Source of the DNA: Vicia villosa
Taxonomy: Eukaryota > Streptophyta > Magnoliopsida > Fabales > Fabaceae
Reading direction: 5' to 3'
DNA: 64,000 nt
Assembly (NCBI RefSeq): GCF_029867415.1
Contig: NW_026705398.1
Coordinates: 620,001-684,000, forward strand
In this document: in pieces, positions 8,814 through 21,430 of the stretch
Position numbering within the stretch: position 1 is the first letter of the stretch
How the letters are laid out: every line of letters begins with the position of its first letter
Notes under the pieces: model-generated
Told to the model about the DNA's origin: nothing
The model's database searches: none
The model's input: the letters and a program-made list of their open reading frames with translations, nothing else
Program-made: the position numbers and the translations under genes

Positions 8814-11800
8814 ATGATATTCGCAAGTACATTTTAAATGAGTTCGTTATACAGTTCAATGATATAGATGTATTTATTAACGAATTTTTCGTCCAAGCTT
8901 ATCTCTAAAAATATTTTTTAAAATTGACTTGATTAGAGTACATAGAATATTAATAAATTAGATAAATATTTGTGCATTAAAAAACTAGTAAAATATCCAA
9001 TTTGTGAACAAAATTACAAATAATGATTCGAATTTATCTTTTGCAATACATCCATAACAACCTAGGTCAAGGGAGTTTATAAATCCAAAACCTTTTGAAA
9101 TTTCCCCATATTTCTCCATTTGTCTAAGCGGACTGCCAAATATTTTGGATTTATGAACCATAATAACCCACCCAAGAAAATTAATTGTTACTTTTTACCA
9201 CCAAAACTATATTTATATAAGGAAACAAATTTAATTGTATGATGTGAACTATTTTTTGACAGTTTGTTGGATTCATTGATTTATTTAAGGAAGGTTTGTA
9301 GGCATATATGAACATGTAATCTAATTTTGGTTCTTCACTAGTATCATATCAAACTTAATATTATTATTTTAAAATTACAAGTAAATTTTGTAAATACTAT
9401 TAATCAATTATTTTCATAGGTTACAAATAAAAAAATTGAAATAAAAATGCAGATAAAATAAGAAGTGCGTGACGCCTCTAATACAAAATTGTTACTTACC
9501 GAATTATTTTCTAAAAACATTTTCCTACGCTTTTTGAATGAGTTTATTATAGAGTCAAGTAATATAGATAATATTATTAACGAGCTTTTCATGCAAGTTT
9601 GCGTACATACAATATTACTAAAAAAGAGGAAGATTTACGTATGAATCAACTATATTATAAATTACAATTTTGAACAAATTTACAAATTGTGATTCAATTT
9701 TACCTTGTGCAAAATATTTAACACAATCTAGGTCAATTTAGTTTATAAATCCAAAACATTTTGAAAGTTCGCACATTTCTTCATTTCTCTATGTGGACTG
9801 CAAAAGGTTTTGGATTTATGAACCACAATAACCTAGGAAGAGACTTTGTGTATTTTTTACCGCCGCAACTATATTTATATTAGGAAACAAAAGTTCTTCT
9901 TTGATGAGAAATATTTCAAGAATAGTTGTTTGATACGCTGAAATAACTAAAGAAGGTTTTTAGTATTATAAGAAACATTTTAGGCATGTTTGTAGGCTAA
10001 TTTGAATATTTAAGCAATTTTGGTTCTTCACCAATCTCATATAAATTCTTTTGTTCCTATTTTTAAAATAGAAGTAAGTTTTTTCAATACCACAAAACTT
10101 TTATTTTGATAGTTTGATAACGATAAAATATAATTTGGAATGGAAATGTAGATATAAGGAATAGGTGATGCCTTTAATTACATAAATATAAATTACCATA
10201 AAAATTTATAATGATATTCGCAAGTACATTTTAAATGAGTTCGTTATACAGTTCAATGATATAGATGTATTTATTAACGAATTTTTCGTCCAAGCTTATC
10301 TCTAAAAATATTTTTTAAAATTGACTTGATTAGAGTACATAGAATATTAATAAATTTAATAAATATTTGTGCATTAAAAAACTAGTAAAATATCCAATTT
10401 GTGAATAAAATTACAAATAATGATTCAATTTTATCTTTTGCAATACATCCATAACAATCTAGGTCAAAGGAGTTTATAAATCCAAAACCTTTTGAAATTT
10501 TCCCATATTTCTCCATTTGTCTAAGCGGACTGCCAAATATTTTGGATTTATGAACCATAATAACCCACCCAAGAAAATTAATTGTTACTTTTTACCACCA
10601 AAACTATATTTATATAAGGAAACAAATTTAATTGTATGATGTGAAGTATTTTTTGATAGTTTGTTGGATTCATTGATTTATTTAAGGAAGGTTTGTAGGC
10701 ATATATGAACATGTAATCTAATTTTGGTTCTTCACTAGTATCATATCAAACTTAATATTATTATTTTAAAATTACAAGTAAATTTTGTAAATACTATTAA
10801 TCAATTATTTTCATAGGTTACAAATAAAAAAATTGAAATAAAAATGCAGATAAAATAAGAAGTGCGTGACGCCTCTAATACAAAATTGTTACTTACCGAA
10901 TTAATTTCTAAAGACATTTGCCTACGCTTTTTGAATGAGTTTATTATAGAGTCAAGTAATATAGATAATATTATTAACGAGCTTTTCATGCAAGTTAGCG
11001 TACATACAATATTACTAAAAAAGAGGAAGATTTACGTATGAATCAACTATATTATAAATTACAATTTTGAACAAATTTACAAATTGTGATTCAATTTTAC
11101 CTTGTGCAAAATATTTAACACAATCTAGGTCAATTTAGTTTATAAATCCAAAACATTTTGAAAGTTCGCACATTTCTTCATTTCTCTATGTGGATTGCAA
11201 AAGGTTTTGGATTTATGAACCACAATAACCTAGGAAGAGACTTTGTGTATTTTTTACCGCCGCAACTATATTTATATTAGGAAACAAAAGTTCTTCTTTG
11301 ATGAGAAATATTTCAAGAATAGTTGTTTGATACGCTGAAATTACTAAAGAATGCTTTTAGTATTATAAGAAACATTTTAGGCATGTTTGTAGGCTAATTT
11401 GAATATTTAAGCAATTTTGGTTCTTCACCAATCTCATATAAATTCTTTTGTTCCTATTTTTAAAATAGAAGTAAGTTTTTTCAATAGCACAAAACTTTTA
11501 TTTTGATAGTTTGATAACGATAAAATATAATTTGGAATGGAAATGTAGATATAAGGAATAGGTGATGCCTTTAGTTACATAAATATAAAGTACCATAAAA
11601 ATTTATAATGATATTCGCAAGTACATTTTAAATGAGTTCGTTATACAGTTCAATGATATAGATGTATTTATTAACGAATTTTTCGTCCAAGCTTATCTCT
11701 AAAAATATTTTTTAAAATTGACTTGATTAGAGTACATAGAATATTAATAAATTTAATAAATATTTGTGCATTAAAAAACTAGTAAAATATCCAATTTGTG

Positions 11801-14800
11801 AATAAAATTACAAATAATGATTCAATTTTATCTTTTGCAATACATCCATAACAATCTAGGTCAAAGGAGTTTATAAATCCAAAACCTTTTGAAATTTCCC
11901 CATATTTCTCCATTTGTCCAAGCGGAGTGGCAAATATTTTTGATTTATGAACCATAATAACCCACCCAAAAAAATTAATTGTTACTTTTTACCACCAAAA
12001 CTATATTTATATAAGGAAACAAATTTAATTGTATGATGTGAAGTATTTTTTGACAGTTTGTTGGATTCATTTATTTATTTAAGGAAGGTTTGTAGGCATA
12101 TATGAACATGTAATCTAATTTTGGTTCTTCACTAGTATCATATCAAACTTAATATTATTATTTTAAAATTACAAGTAAATTTTGTAAATACTATTAATCA
12201 ATTATTTTCATAGGTTACAAATAAAAATGCAGATAAAATAAGAAGTGCGTGACGCCTCTAATACAAAATTGTTACTTACCGAATTAATTTCTAAAGACAT
12301 TTGCCTACGCTTTTTGAATGAGTTTATTATAGAGTCAAGTAATATAGATAATATTATTAACGAGCTTTTCATGCAAGTTAGCGTACATACAATATTACTA
12401 AAAAAGAGGAAGATTTACGTATGAATCAACTATATTATAAATTACAATTTTGAACAAATTTACAAATTGTGATTCAATTTTACCTTGTGCAAAATATTTA
12501 ACACAATCTAGGTCAATTTAGTTTATAAATCCAAAACATTTTGAAAGTTCGCACATTTCTTCATTTCTCTATGTGGACTGCAAAAGGTTTTGGATTTATG
12601 AACCACAATAACCTAGGAAGAGACTTTGTGTATTTTTTACCGCCGCAACTATATTTATATTAGGAAACAAAAGTTCTTCTTTGATGAGAAATATTTCAAG
12701 AATAGTTGTTTGATACGCTGAAATAACTAAAGAACGTTTTTAGTATTATAAGAAACATTTTAGGCATGTTTGTAGGCTAATTTGAATATTTAAGCAATTT
12801 TGGTTCTTCACCAATCTCATATAAATTCTTTTGTTCCTATTTTTAAAATAGAAGTAAGTTTTTTCAATACCACAAAACTTTTATTTTGATAGTTTGATAA
12901 CGATAAAATATAATTTGGATTGGAAATGTAGATATAAGGAATAGGTGATGCCTTTAATTACCATAAAAATTTATAATGATATTCGCAAGTACATTTTAAA
13001 TGAGTTCGTTATACAGTTCAATGATATAGATGTATTTATTAACGAATTGTTCGTCCAAGCTTATCTCTAAAAATATTTTTTAAAATTGACTTGATTAGAG
13101 TACATAGAATATTAATAAATATTTGTGCATTAAAAAACTAGTAAAATATCCAATATGTGAATAAAATTACAAATAATGATTCAATTTTATCTTTTGCAAT
13201 ACATCCATAACAATCTAGGTCAAAGGAGTTTATAAATCCAAAACCTTTTGAAATTTCCCCATATTTCTCCATTTGTCCAAGCGGAGTGCTAAATATTTTG
13301 GATTTATGAACCATAATAACCCACCCAAGAAAATTAATTGTTACTTTTTACCAACAAAACTATATTTATATAAGGAAACAAATTTAATTGTATGATGTGA
13401 ACTATTTTTTGACAGTTTGTTGGATTCATTGATTTATTTAAGGAAGGTTTGTAGGCATATATGAACATGTAATCTAATTTTGGTTCTTCACTATTATCAT
13501 ATCAAACTTAATATTATTATTTTAAAATTACAAGTAAATTTTGTAAATACTATTAATCAATTATTTTCATAGGTTACAAATAAAAAAATAGAAATAAAAA
13601 TGCAGATAAAATAAGAAGTGTGTAACGCCTCTAATACAAAATTGTTACTTACCGAATTAATTTCTAAAGACATTTGCCTACGCTTTTTGAATGAGTTTAT
13701 TATAGAGTCAAGTAATATAGATAATATTATTAACGAGCTTTTCATGCAAGTTAGCGTACATACAATATTACTAAAAAAGAGGAAGATTTACGTATGAATC
13801 AACTATATTATAAATTACAATTTTGAACAAATTTACAAATTGTGATTCAATTTTATCTTGTGCAAAATATTTAACACAATCTAGGTCAATTTAGTTTATA
13901 AATCCAAAACATTTTGAAAGTTCGCACATTTCTTCATTTCTCTATGTGGACTGCAAAAGGTTTTGGATTTATGAACCACAATAACCTAGGAAGAGACTTT
14001 GTGTATTTTTTTACCGCCGCAACTATATTTATATTAGGAAACAAAAGTTCTTCTGTGATGAGAAATATTTAAGGAAAGTTTCTAGGAAACGCTGAAATAA
14101 CTAAAGAAGCTTTTTAGTATTATGTGAAACATTTCAAGCATATTTGTAGGCTAATTTGAATATTTAAGCAATTTTGGTTCTTCGCCAATCTCATATAAAT
14201 TCTTTTGTTCCAATTTTTAAATTAGAAGTAAGTTTTTTCATAACCACAAAACTTTTATTTTGATAGTTTGATAACGATAAAATATAATCTGGAATGGAAA
14301 TGTACATATAAGGAATAGGTGATGCCTTTAATTACCATAAAAATTTATAATGATATTCGCAAGTACATTTTAAATGAGTTCGTTATACAGTTCAATGATA
14401 TAGATGTATTTATTAACGAATTGTTCGTCCAAGCTTATCTCTAAAAATATTTTTTAAAATTGACTTGATTAGAGTACATAGAATATTAATAAATATGTGT
14501 GCATTAAAAAACTAGTAAAATATCCAATTTGTGAATAAAATTACAAATAATGATTCAATTTTATCTTTTGCAATACATCAATAACAATCTAGGTCAAAGG
14601 AGTTTATAAATCCAAAACCTTTTGAAATTTCCCCATATTTCTCCATTTGTCCAAGCAGAGTGCTAAATATTTTGGATTTATGAACCATAATAACCCACCC
14701 AAGAAAATTAATTGTTACTTTTTACCACCAAAACTATATTTATATAAGGAAACAAATTTAATTGTATGATGTGAACTATTTTTTGACAGTTTGTTGGATT

Positions 14801-15601
14801 CATTGATTTATTTAAGGAAGGTTTGTAGGCATATATGAACATGTAATCTAATTTTGGTTCTTCACTATTATCATATCAAACTTAATATTATTATTTTAAA
14901 ATTACAAGTAAATTTTGTAAATACTATTAATCAATTATTTTCATAGGTTACAAATAAAAAAATAGAAATAAAAATGCAGATAAAATAAGAAGTGCGTAAC
15001 GCCTCTAATACAAAATTGTTACTTACCGAATTAATTTCTAAAGGCATTTGCCTACGCTTTTTGAATGAGTTTATTATAGAGTCAAGTAATATAGATAATA
15101 TTATTAACGAGCTTTTCATGCAAGTTAGCGTACATACAATATTACTAAAAAAGAGGAAGATTTACGTATGAATCAACTATATTATAAATTACAATTTTGA
15201 ACAAATTTACAAATTGTGATTCAATTTTACCTTGTGCAAAATATTTAACACAATCTAGGTCAATTTAGTTTATAAATCCAAAACATTTTGAAAGTTCGCA
15301 CATTTCTTCATTTCTCTATGTGGACTGCAAAAGGTTTTGGATTTATGAACCACAATAACCTAGGAAGAGACTTTGTGTATTTTTTACCGCCGCAACTATA
15401 TTTATATTAGGAAACAAAAGTTCTTCTTTGATGAGAAATATTTCAAGATTAGTTGTTTGATACGCTGAAATAACTAAAGAAGGTTTTTAGTATTATAAGA
15501 AACATTTCAGGCATGTTTGTAGGCTAATTTGAATATTTAAGCAATTTTGGTTCTTCACCAATCTCATATTAATTCTTTTGTTCCTATTTTTAAAATAGAA
15601 G
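8814..15601 (+). repeat. Satellite array, left block (~1.4 kb higher-order unit)
   Basis: The phrase ATGATATTCG recurs at 8814, 10211, 11608, 12976 and 14350, giving periods of 1397, 1397, 1368 and 1374 bp. Each unit has two diverged ~0.7 kb halves: TATAAATCCAAAAC recurs at both ~9079 and ~9745. Units differ by only a few percent plus small indels. Each half has a long dyad: ATAAATCCAAAA with TTTTGGATTTAT (9079-9090 and 9143-9154; 9745-9757 and 9807-9819). The block begins at the end of LTR E and is cut by element B. Confidence 0.93.
15597..15601. other. Target-site duplication AGAAG, left copy (element B)
   Basis: AGAAG precedes the LTR start TGTAATACCCC and recurs at 61490-61494 after the 3' LTR end. 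Removing B and one copy restores the satellite phrase seen intact near 10085. Confidence 0.95.
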
Positions 15602-16534
15602 TGTAATACCCCGATTCTCCGACACAAGTTAATTATCATTTAATTGGTTAAGTGATGATTAGAAGGCGTATTGATATTGGATTATATTAATCTAAGAATG
15701 ATTATTAGTAAGAGTTAGTGGAGTGGTTAGAATAAGATAGATTATTGGAATTGAACCAAGTGGCAAGGTGGTAATTCCCACTCAATTGGAGGGCTTAATG
15801 GACTTATGTATTGCTTGCATGTGGACATAATGGACATTGGAATTTAAGTGCATGCGCTTAAGTGTTGTTTGGCTTACACATCAGATTTTTATGGTTGAAG
15901 TGGAGCAAGAGAAGCTTATGTTCTTCCTCATCGCCTTCATTTTCGCAACCTTTTGGCAGCCGTCACTAAACTGATCATAACTCACTGCTCACAGCTCTGA
16001 TTGAGGTAATTCTTGAAGTTTTGGAAAGCTAACAAAATTATCTTCAATTTGGTATACTAATTCGCACTCATATCTTGTTTATTGATGGAGATAAGCGCAT
16101 TTGAAGTTGATCAATGGATGCTGAAAATAAGTGTAAAGTGGAATACGGGTTTGATGAATTTGGAGTTGAAGTTTTGGTCAAGTTAGGAGCTCAATTGCAG
16201 CATTTTCATCATCCAAAGCTCCATTGATGCAAGGTGAGTCCTTAGTTAGAAACTTGGGGAAAATTTGTGGGAAATAACATGTTGGGGTTTTGGGTTTTGA
16301 GTGATAAATCCATGAATCCATAGTGATAAATATGATTAATTGCTAATTGGTTATTCTAGGTAATGCGTGCTTGATTTAATGCTTAGATTGTGTGTTATGT
16401 ATGTATTGTGTACATTAGATCACTATTGCATGTTAGAATTCGTTGGGATTATGTTAGTGATGCAGGGAATCAATTATGGGGAAATTGGGACTGATTTAGA
16501 ACCCTTAAAATGCAGAAAATTGATTCTGCTTCAG

Positions 16535-16643
16535 GGTAATCGGTTACTGGCATTTGGGTAACCGGTTACTCTGTAGAAAATTGCATTACTAGGCATTTTG
16601 CATGCCAGTAACCGGTTAGTGGACTCTGGGTAACCGGTTACCC
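16535..16643 (+). repeat. Palindrome tract (AACCGGTT core) in 5' LTR of B
   Basis: Four sites: GGTAATCGGTTACT, GGGTAACCGGTTACT, CCAGTAACCGGTTAGTGG and GGGTAACCGGTTACCC. The last is a 16-bp perfect palindrome. The 3' LTR copy (57743-57829) has lost one unit. Confidence 0.85.
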
Positions 16644-16680
16644 TGGGCAAAAGTGCAAAAATCAGCAATCTTTAGAAATC

Positions 16681-16740
16681 CGTAACTTTTGCATCGTAAG
16701 TCTGTTTCGCGCAAACTTTATATCGTTGGAAAGCTAGCGA
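16681..16740 (+). other. Conserved LTR phrase CGTAACT...TTGGAAAGCT
   Basis: The block after the palindrome tract begins CGTAACTTTTGCATCGTAAG and ends ATCGTTGGAAAGCTAG. Versions occur in D (59821-59880), G (41133-41200, minus) and C (48063-48130, minus), each next to a palindrome tract. Confidence 0.7.
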
Positions 16741-17107
16741 CGTGTACTTTCTAATTAAATTGGTCCCCAAACCAGAATATTACCTTATCACGTGAATTAA
16801 TGTCTTTCCGATTGTTATTAATTATTATATCATGCATTAAGTAGAATGTTTATTTCTATTACGAATATTATATCCATGTTAGAGATGATATGCAACTATG
16901 TGATGTGCATGAAATCCTGTTGACACCGTCGTTTTGGTTAAACGATCGGCTTTGATTGTATTATGTGATTGACGCTTGTTATGCGTGTGGTATGCTAGAA
17001 TCGAAGTGGGCCAATACCGGGTGGTAAGACACCAATGTGTATAGACTAGTTTCCAAAGATACCATTGCGATGTACCTGCGGGGTCTTTCAGGGCGTTTCC
17101 CAAAGGC

Positions 17108-17112
17108 GTAAT
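17108..17112. other. Target-site duplication GTAAT, left copy (Ogre)
   Basis: GTAAT directly precedes TGTCGCGGG and recurs at 39922-39926 directly after the other LTR. Confidence 0.95.
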
Positions 17113-17800
17113 TGTCGCGGGCGAAAAATCGTTTTGTTCCTCTTTTTTTGTGGGATGAGACACCTGATGCCTTCTTTGGGCTCGAGTGCTCATAAAAAAT
17201 GATTTTTCTTTTGTACCGACCAAACTTTTTATTGTTTCCAAAAGAGGAAAAGGAAAAAAGCTGCAATAACCTAAAAGTGGGGGGAGATCTTGGGTAAGAG
17301 GGTTGGATATACGAAGGGAAGGTGTTAGCACCCAACGTATCTATAATACTCTATAGGTTTCTTTGCTTTGTTTTTCATTCCATATTATTGAGAGGTTCTT
17401 GTGAAATAGGTGGGACCTAAGGTGTTTGTTTGATTATGCTCGCAAAGATCATCGCGATCCTCTGCATACATATCCCTTAGAGGGAATCAGAGCATCTGTA
17501 GCTCGGGGTCTACGGGTGCTAAGGTTTGAATGGTTTTCTTTTGTTTTGTTTTGCTCGCCAAGGATCGACCTTGTGCCTACGTATTCTCAAAGGGATGTTG
17601 AGAAAGTCAGAGCAATCGTAGTTCCCACTTATGCTAGTGGAAGCAAAGGAAAATAGACAAATGTCGTCTAAATGCTAGATGTATCTAATCTATATCATCA
17701 CATACATCTGTTTGATTTTGTTTGAAAATCTTTTCATTATAAGCCCTGGGTCATGCCACTTATGGCGCTTAGAATGATAAAGATGTTTTTGTTTGTTTAA

Positions 17801-17968
17801 CCAGCCTTGTGGCAAAAGTTTCAATGAAGTCAGCCTTGTGACAAAAACTTTGATTAATCAGCCAGCCTTGTGGCAAAAGTTTCAATGAAGTCAGCCTTGT
17901 GACAAAAACTTTGATTAATCATCCAGTACGGTGGTAAAACAGTTTGATTGATTAGCCAGCCTTGTGGC
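17801..17968 (-). repeat. Hairpin array, conserved GCCTTG loop, variable paired arms (Ogre 3' LTR)
   Basis: Six hairpins in plus-strand notation: CCA/TGG (17801-17812), GTCA/TGAC (17829-17842), GCCA/TGGC (17861-17874), GTCA/TGAC (17890-17903), CCA/TGG with a GTACGG loop (17923-17934), GCCA/TGGC (17955-17968). The other five loops read GCCTTG. Arms vary but remain complementary. They lie within a longer, partly repeated ~60 bp unit. Confidence 0.75.
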
Positions 17969-18094
17969 AAAAAAAGTTTGATTTTGATTGATTGATTGTT
18001 TGTGATGATATAGAAGAGATACTCCTATCATAGAGATGATAAATGTCTAATCTCCTAGGGTATTTGTGTTTGGATATTGGGGGATGCTTATAAG

Positions 18095-18368
18095 AAGCCC
18101 GTGGGTCCTTGTACGAAGCCCAAGAGGAGGCTATCCGAGGGTCCTTGCATTGTAAGCCCAAGAGGAGGCTATGGGAGGGACAATCCAGGGTCCTTGCATT
18201 GTAAGCCCAAGAGGAGGCTATGGGAGGGTCACTCGTTTGTACAAAGCCCAAGGGGAGGCATGGTATAGTTGGTTTGAGCTCTTAGAGCGATTTCACCGGG
18301 AAACCATACTCTATGTCCTAACCTAAACTAGAGAGATTCTTTGCACGAAGCCCAATAGGAGGCTATGG
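18095..18368 (-). repeat. ~45-bp tandem repeat with AGCC/GGCT hairpins (Ogre LTR)
   Basis: The unit AAGCCCAAGAGGAGGCTATG and variants recurs at about 18118, 18157, 18205, 18246 and 18346, usually followed by GGTCCTTGCATTGT. The stem AGCC/GGCT is constant here, unlike the covarying arrays. Confidence 0.8.
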
Positions 18369-19594
18369 GGAACCTAGTGTTGTACTAAGTTGAACAAGCA
18401 CACATATCACACATATGAACAAACATGAACAAGTATGAACAAACATGAACAGGTATGAACAATTATATATATATAACAGAGTGTGTGTATATAATGGAGT
18501 TTATGAAGGAAATATACCTGTAAGCATGATCCATTTGTATACACAGGGCTCGGGACTCACACTCGGGGAGAAGTCCACTTGAGTTTATTCAAAGCTATGT
18601 AAACAGGTATTTACAAAGGGGCTCGGGACTTATACCTACATGGAGGCCCATGATATTTTTGGGAAGGTTTAAAGAAACCTTCATTTTTGGTTTGTTATTC
18701 AAAGTTAAAAAAAACAGATTGAGATATGTACAAAAGGCGTACAATGAAATACCTAATTTCATGTACTGGAATGGGTATGTACAAAAGGGGCTTGGGACTT
18801 ATACCTACATGGAGGCCCATGGTATATTTACAAAAACATGGTTGATTGTTTTATTTACAAACGCGTTGTTTGAAAAACCGTTTGAAAGTTTGTTTTGAAA
18901 GAGTTTTCTGTACAAAGAAAAACTGTATAAAAGAAAAAAAAGTGGGTCTTATACTCTCTAATATTCGAGAGGCCCCTGTTTTATTTTCATAAAACAGGGT
19001 GGATGGTTTTGAAAATGATTTGAATGTTTGAAAAGATTTTATTTTGAAAAAAGTTTTATTGTTTAAAAAACTGTACAAAAAGAAAAGAAATGGGACTTAC
19101 ACTCTCTAATATTCGAGAGGCCCCACATCGTTTTGAAAATCAATTGATCAATTAAAAAGATTTAATCAATAGTTTCAAAAAGAAATGGTTTATTGTCTTT
19201 GAAATGAATCGTGATCGCTTGTTTTAAAACGATTTGAATTTTGACAAAAGTCAACTTAATTAAGTTAAAACAAGTTTTAAAGCTTAATTAAGACCTAAAT
19301 GATTAGGGTTTGATCACAAAAAATATTTACAAGTGATTAGGTTAAAAATTAAATGAAAAAACAATATTTAAAGTATTTTAAAAACACTTAAAAATGTATT
19401 ATTTTAAACCTAATTAAAAACATATTAAATGAATCTTTTTTTGTGATTTTTTTTGATATTCATGAAATATATGTGTTAAATAAAGAGTGTACAAAAAATG
19501 AATGAAAAATGAATTAATTTGATGTGTTAAATAATTAAATGAAGTTGTAAAAGAAAAATGAAAGAAAAATAGTTGTAAAAAAATGTTTTGGTCC

Positions 19595-19665
19595 CTAAGG
19601 GTGTTGAACCCGTGACCTTATGCTCACCACTCAAAAACTTAGCCAACTGGACCACGCGCGTGGTC
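19595..19665 (-). other. tRNA-like module in Ogre 3' LTR
   Basis: Minus strand: TGGTCCAGTTGG (19643-19654), a D-arm/A-box motif, and GGGTTCAACAC (19601-19611), a T-arm/B-box motif, ~32 bp apart and preceded by AAGGTCAC, like a tRNA variable loop. A 16-bp palindrome GACCACGCGCGTGGTC lies at the A-box side. The module is also in the 5' LTR at 37324-37394. Confidence 0.55.
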
Positions 19666-20052
19666 TGTTTAACACTTTCAACGAATTTGTTATATTTTTG
19701 AATCAATTTCTAATTTCAGTTTCAAAATCTGGCGCCAAGAACACATGAACAATTTGAATTTGAAAATTCTGAAAACTGGATTGTTTTGATCAAGTGAATA
19801 GCCTATCTTGCTCGATTTTCCACAAGGAACATGATGGTACCATTTAATTTCATTTATTTTCACTCTAAGATCATTAATTTTCTGATGAACACGAAGAACC
19901 CTAATTCCCTAATTCAATCTGAAATCGTGTTTGTGCAAGATAAATAGCAATTGATTGAGGGTTAATGATCCTCATGTGTGCAGAAATGAGATGGTATGTT
20001 CATATTTCATTCATGATGCATGATTGATAGAGTTTGAAGTTCAAGTAGCTTA

Positions 20053-20053
20053 C
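20053..20053 (-). promoter_or_regulatory. Candidate 5' splice donor in Ogre 3' LTR
   Basis: Minus strand reads GAAG|GTAAGC about 555 bp downstream of the TATA box. The 5' LTR copy is near 37782 and LTR F has a better match at 5633. Confidence 0.4.
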
Positions 20054-20607
20054 CTTCAAAAACGACAAAAGTGAGAATCGAATTCTGCAAATGAGGAGTT
20101 CCAGTTGTTGTTTCTTGATCTGAACACCTTCAGTGGACCTTATGGAACATGTTTGGATGCCTGGAACAATTTGAAAACCTCTTGATCAATCCATGGTACT
20201 CGATCTGCAGTATGGTTCAAGTGAGGATCAAGCTTAGTGATTTTGGTGTTTCAGATCATGTATGATGGTTGGAATAGTTCATATGAAGTATATGGATGAT
20301 GTTTAGAAGGTTAGTTTGGACAGAATTTGCTTGGTATGGATTTTGGCATGATAAGGCTAGTGTTATGCATATTTGGAGGTGAGATGATGATTCTGAGTTT
20401 TGGGATGATTTGAGGTGTGTGAATGGTTCAAACACATCATATATGATGTTTATGAGATGTTAGAATCATTACTTTGGCCAGAAATTCAAGGGTTTGGAGG
20501 TTGGGATTTCTTCCTCACTTTGGAACTTAAAACTTGCAATTCAAGAAAGAAAGAGAAAACCTATCTTTTGTGAGGTTTTGGTGTGATTTTGAATGAGGTA
20601 AGGACCT

Positions 20608-20616
20608 CTATTTATA
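20608..20616 (-). promoter_or_regulatory. Probable TATA box, Ogre 3' LTR
   Basis: Minus strand reads GGCCTATAAATAGAGG, ~1.58 kb into the LTR; the 5' LTR has it at 38337-38345. Confidence 0.7.
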
Positions 20617-21269
20617 GGCCAAACATTCTGAACTCAGAGCTTTGCAACTTGCTTCTTCTTTGGTGATTTGGCACTTTAAAGGATAGAAAGGAATCTTACC
20701 ATTTAATGCATATGGTTAAAGTTACTAAACCATGGTTAAAATTTGCTATGCTTCTTATCTCTTTCCCATCTGTCTCAAATCAGAAAATATCTTCCAATTA
20801 TTGCCTCTATGTATCATTACTTGGACCATTTGGCAATTTGGTTCATAACTTAGTGAAAATGGCATGAAATTTCAAGTGAAAAGTTCACTAATGTCAAAAT
20901 TCAAAACCATGGCTACACTCCATATTTTTTCATGCTCTTGGACATTTTGGAAAGCTCATGTTACACACTTCAAAACTCTAGTTGGAAGTTTCTTCAAGAC
21001 CTTTAAGGAAATGGGTGAAAAAGATCCATGAACTTTGAGAAAAATGAAGTTTTAAGTGAAGTTTTCAAAAAGTACCAACTTTGAAGCACCATATCTCTTA
21101 AATGGTTGATCTTATGGAAAAATTTTATATGTGTCAAAGTTGTTTATTGGATCAAAATCTACAACTTTCATGTTGGAAGTTTTTTTCAGTTTGTAGGTGA
21201 AATTTTGAGTTATTCCCCTCCAAAGTTTGGAAAAAACCATGAAAAACACTTAGAAATTTTTCTAAGTAT

Positions 21270-21430
21270 GAAAGTCAAACTTTTGACTTTTTGATTCTTG
21301 ATTGATTTTCTTGATTTTTCTTGATCAAATGACTTCATATATCATATATTTGATGATTCAAAACTTCAAAAGTCATGGTTGACCAAAATTCCCCAAAAGT
21401 CAATGGTGATCTTGTACAGTTGACTTTTTC
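21270..21430 (-). promoter_or_regulatory. TTGAC/GTCAA-rich U3 segment of Ogre
   Basis: At least six TTGAC or GTCAA cores occur in ~160 bp, several as AAAGTCAA or TTGACTTT, upstream of the TATA box. TTGAC is the core of WRKY-bound W-boxes. The cluster is repeated in the 5' LTR and partly in F near 7055-7125. Function is inferred. Confidence 0.4.

Larger units (their letters stand above)
15602..17112 (+). repeat. 5' LTR of element B, first segment
   Basis: It starts with TGTAATACCCCGATTCTCC, identical to the 3' LTR start at 56811, and is cut at 17112 by the Ogre insertion. In the first ~635 bp I count about 18 substitutions and one 2-bp indel against the 3' LTR (~2.8%). It includes a splice-donor-like CAAG|GTGAGT near 16231 and the palindrome tract at 16535-16643. 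Confidence 0.92.

Noticed and set aside
9404..15119. A 62-codon minus-strand open frame (MKSSLIILSILLDSIINS...) repeated in the satellite units (9404, 10801, 13557, 14931).
   Set aside because: It recurs only because the satellite recurs, is broken in other units, and has no codon-level conservation beyond the DNA repeat.
15900..16570. Open frame at 16367-16561 (and its copy at 57575-57769) as a small gene.
   Set aside because: It lies in the B LTR across the palindrome tract, is lost outside this family, and shows no domain.
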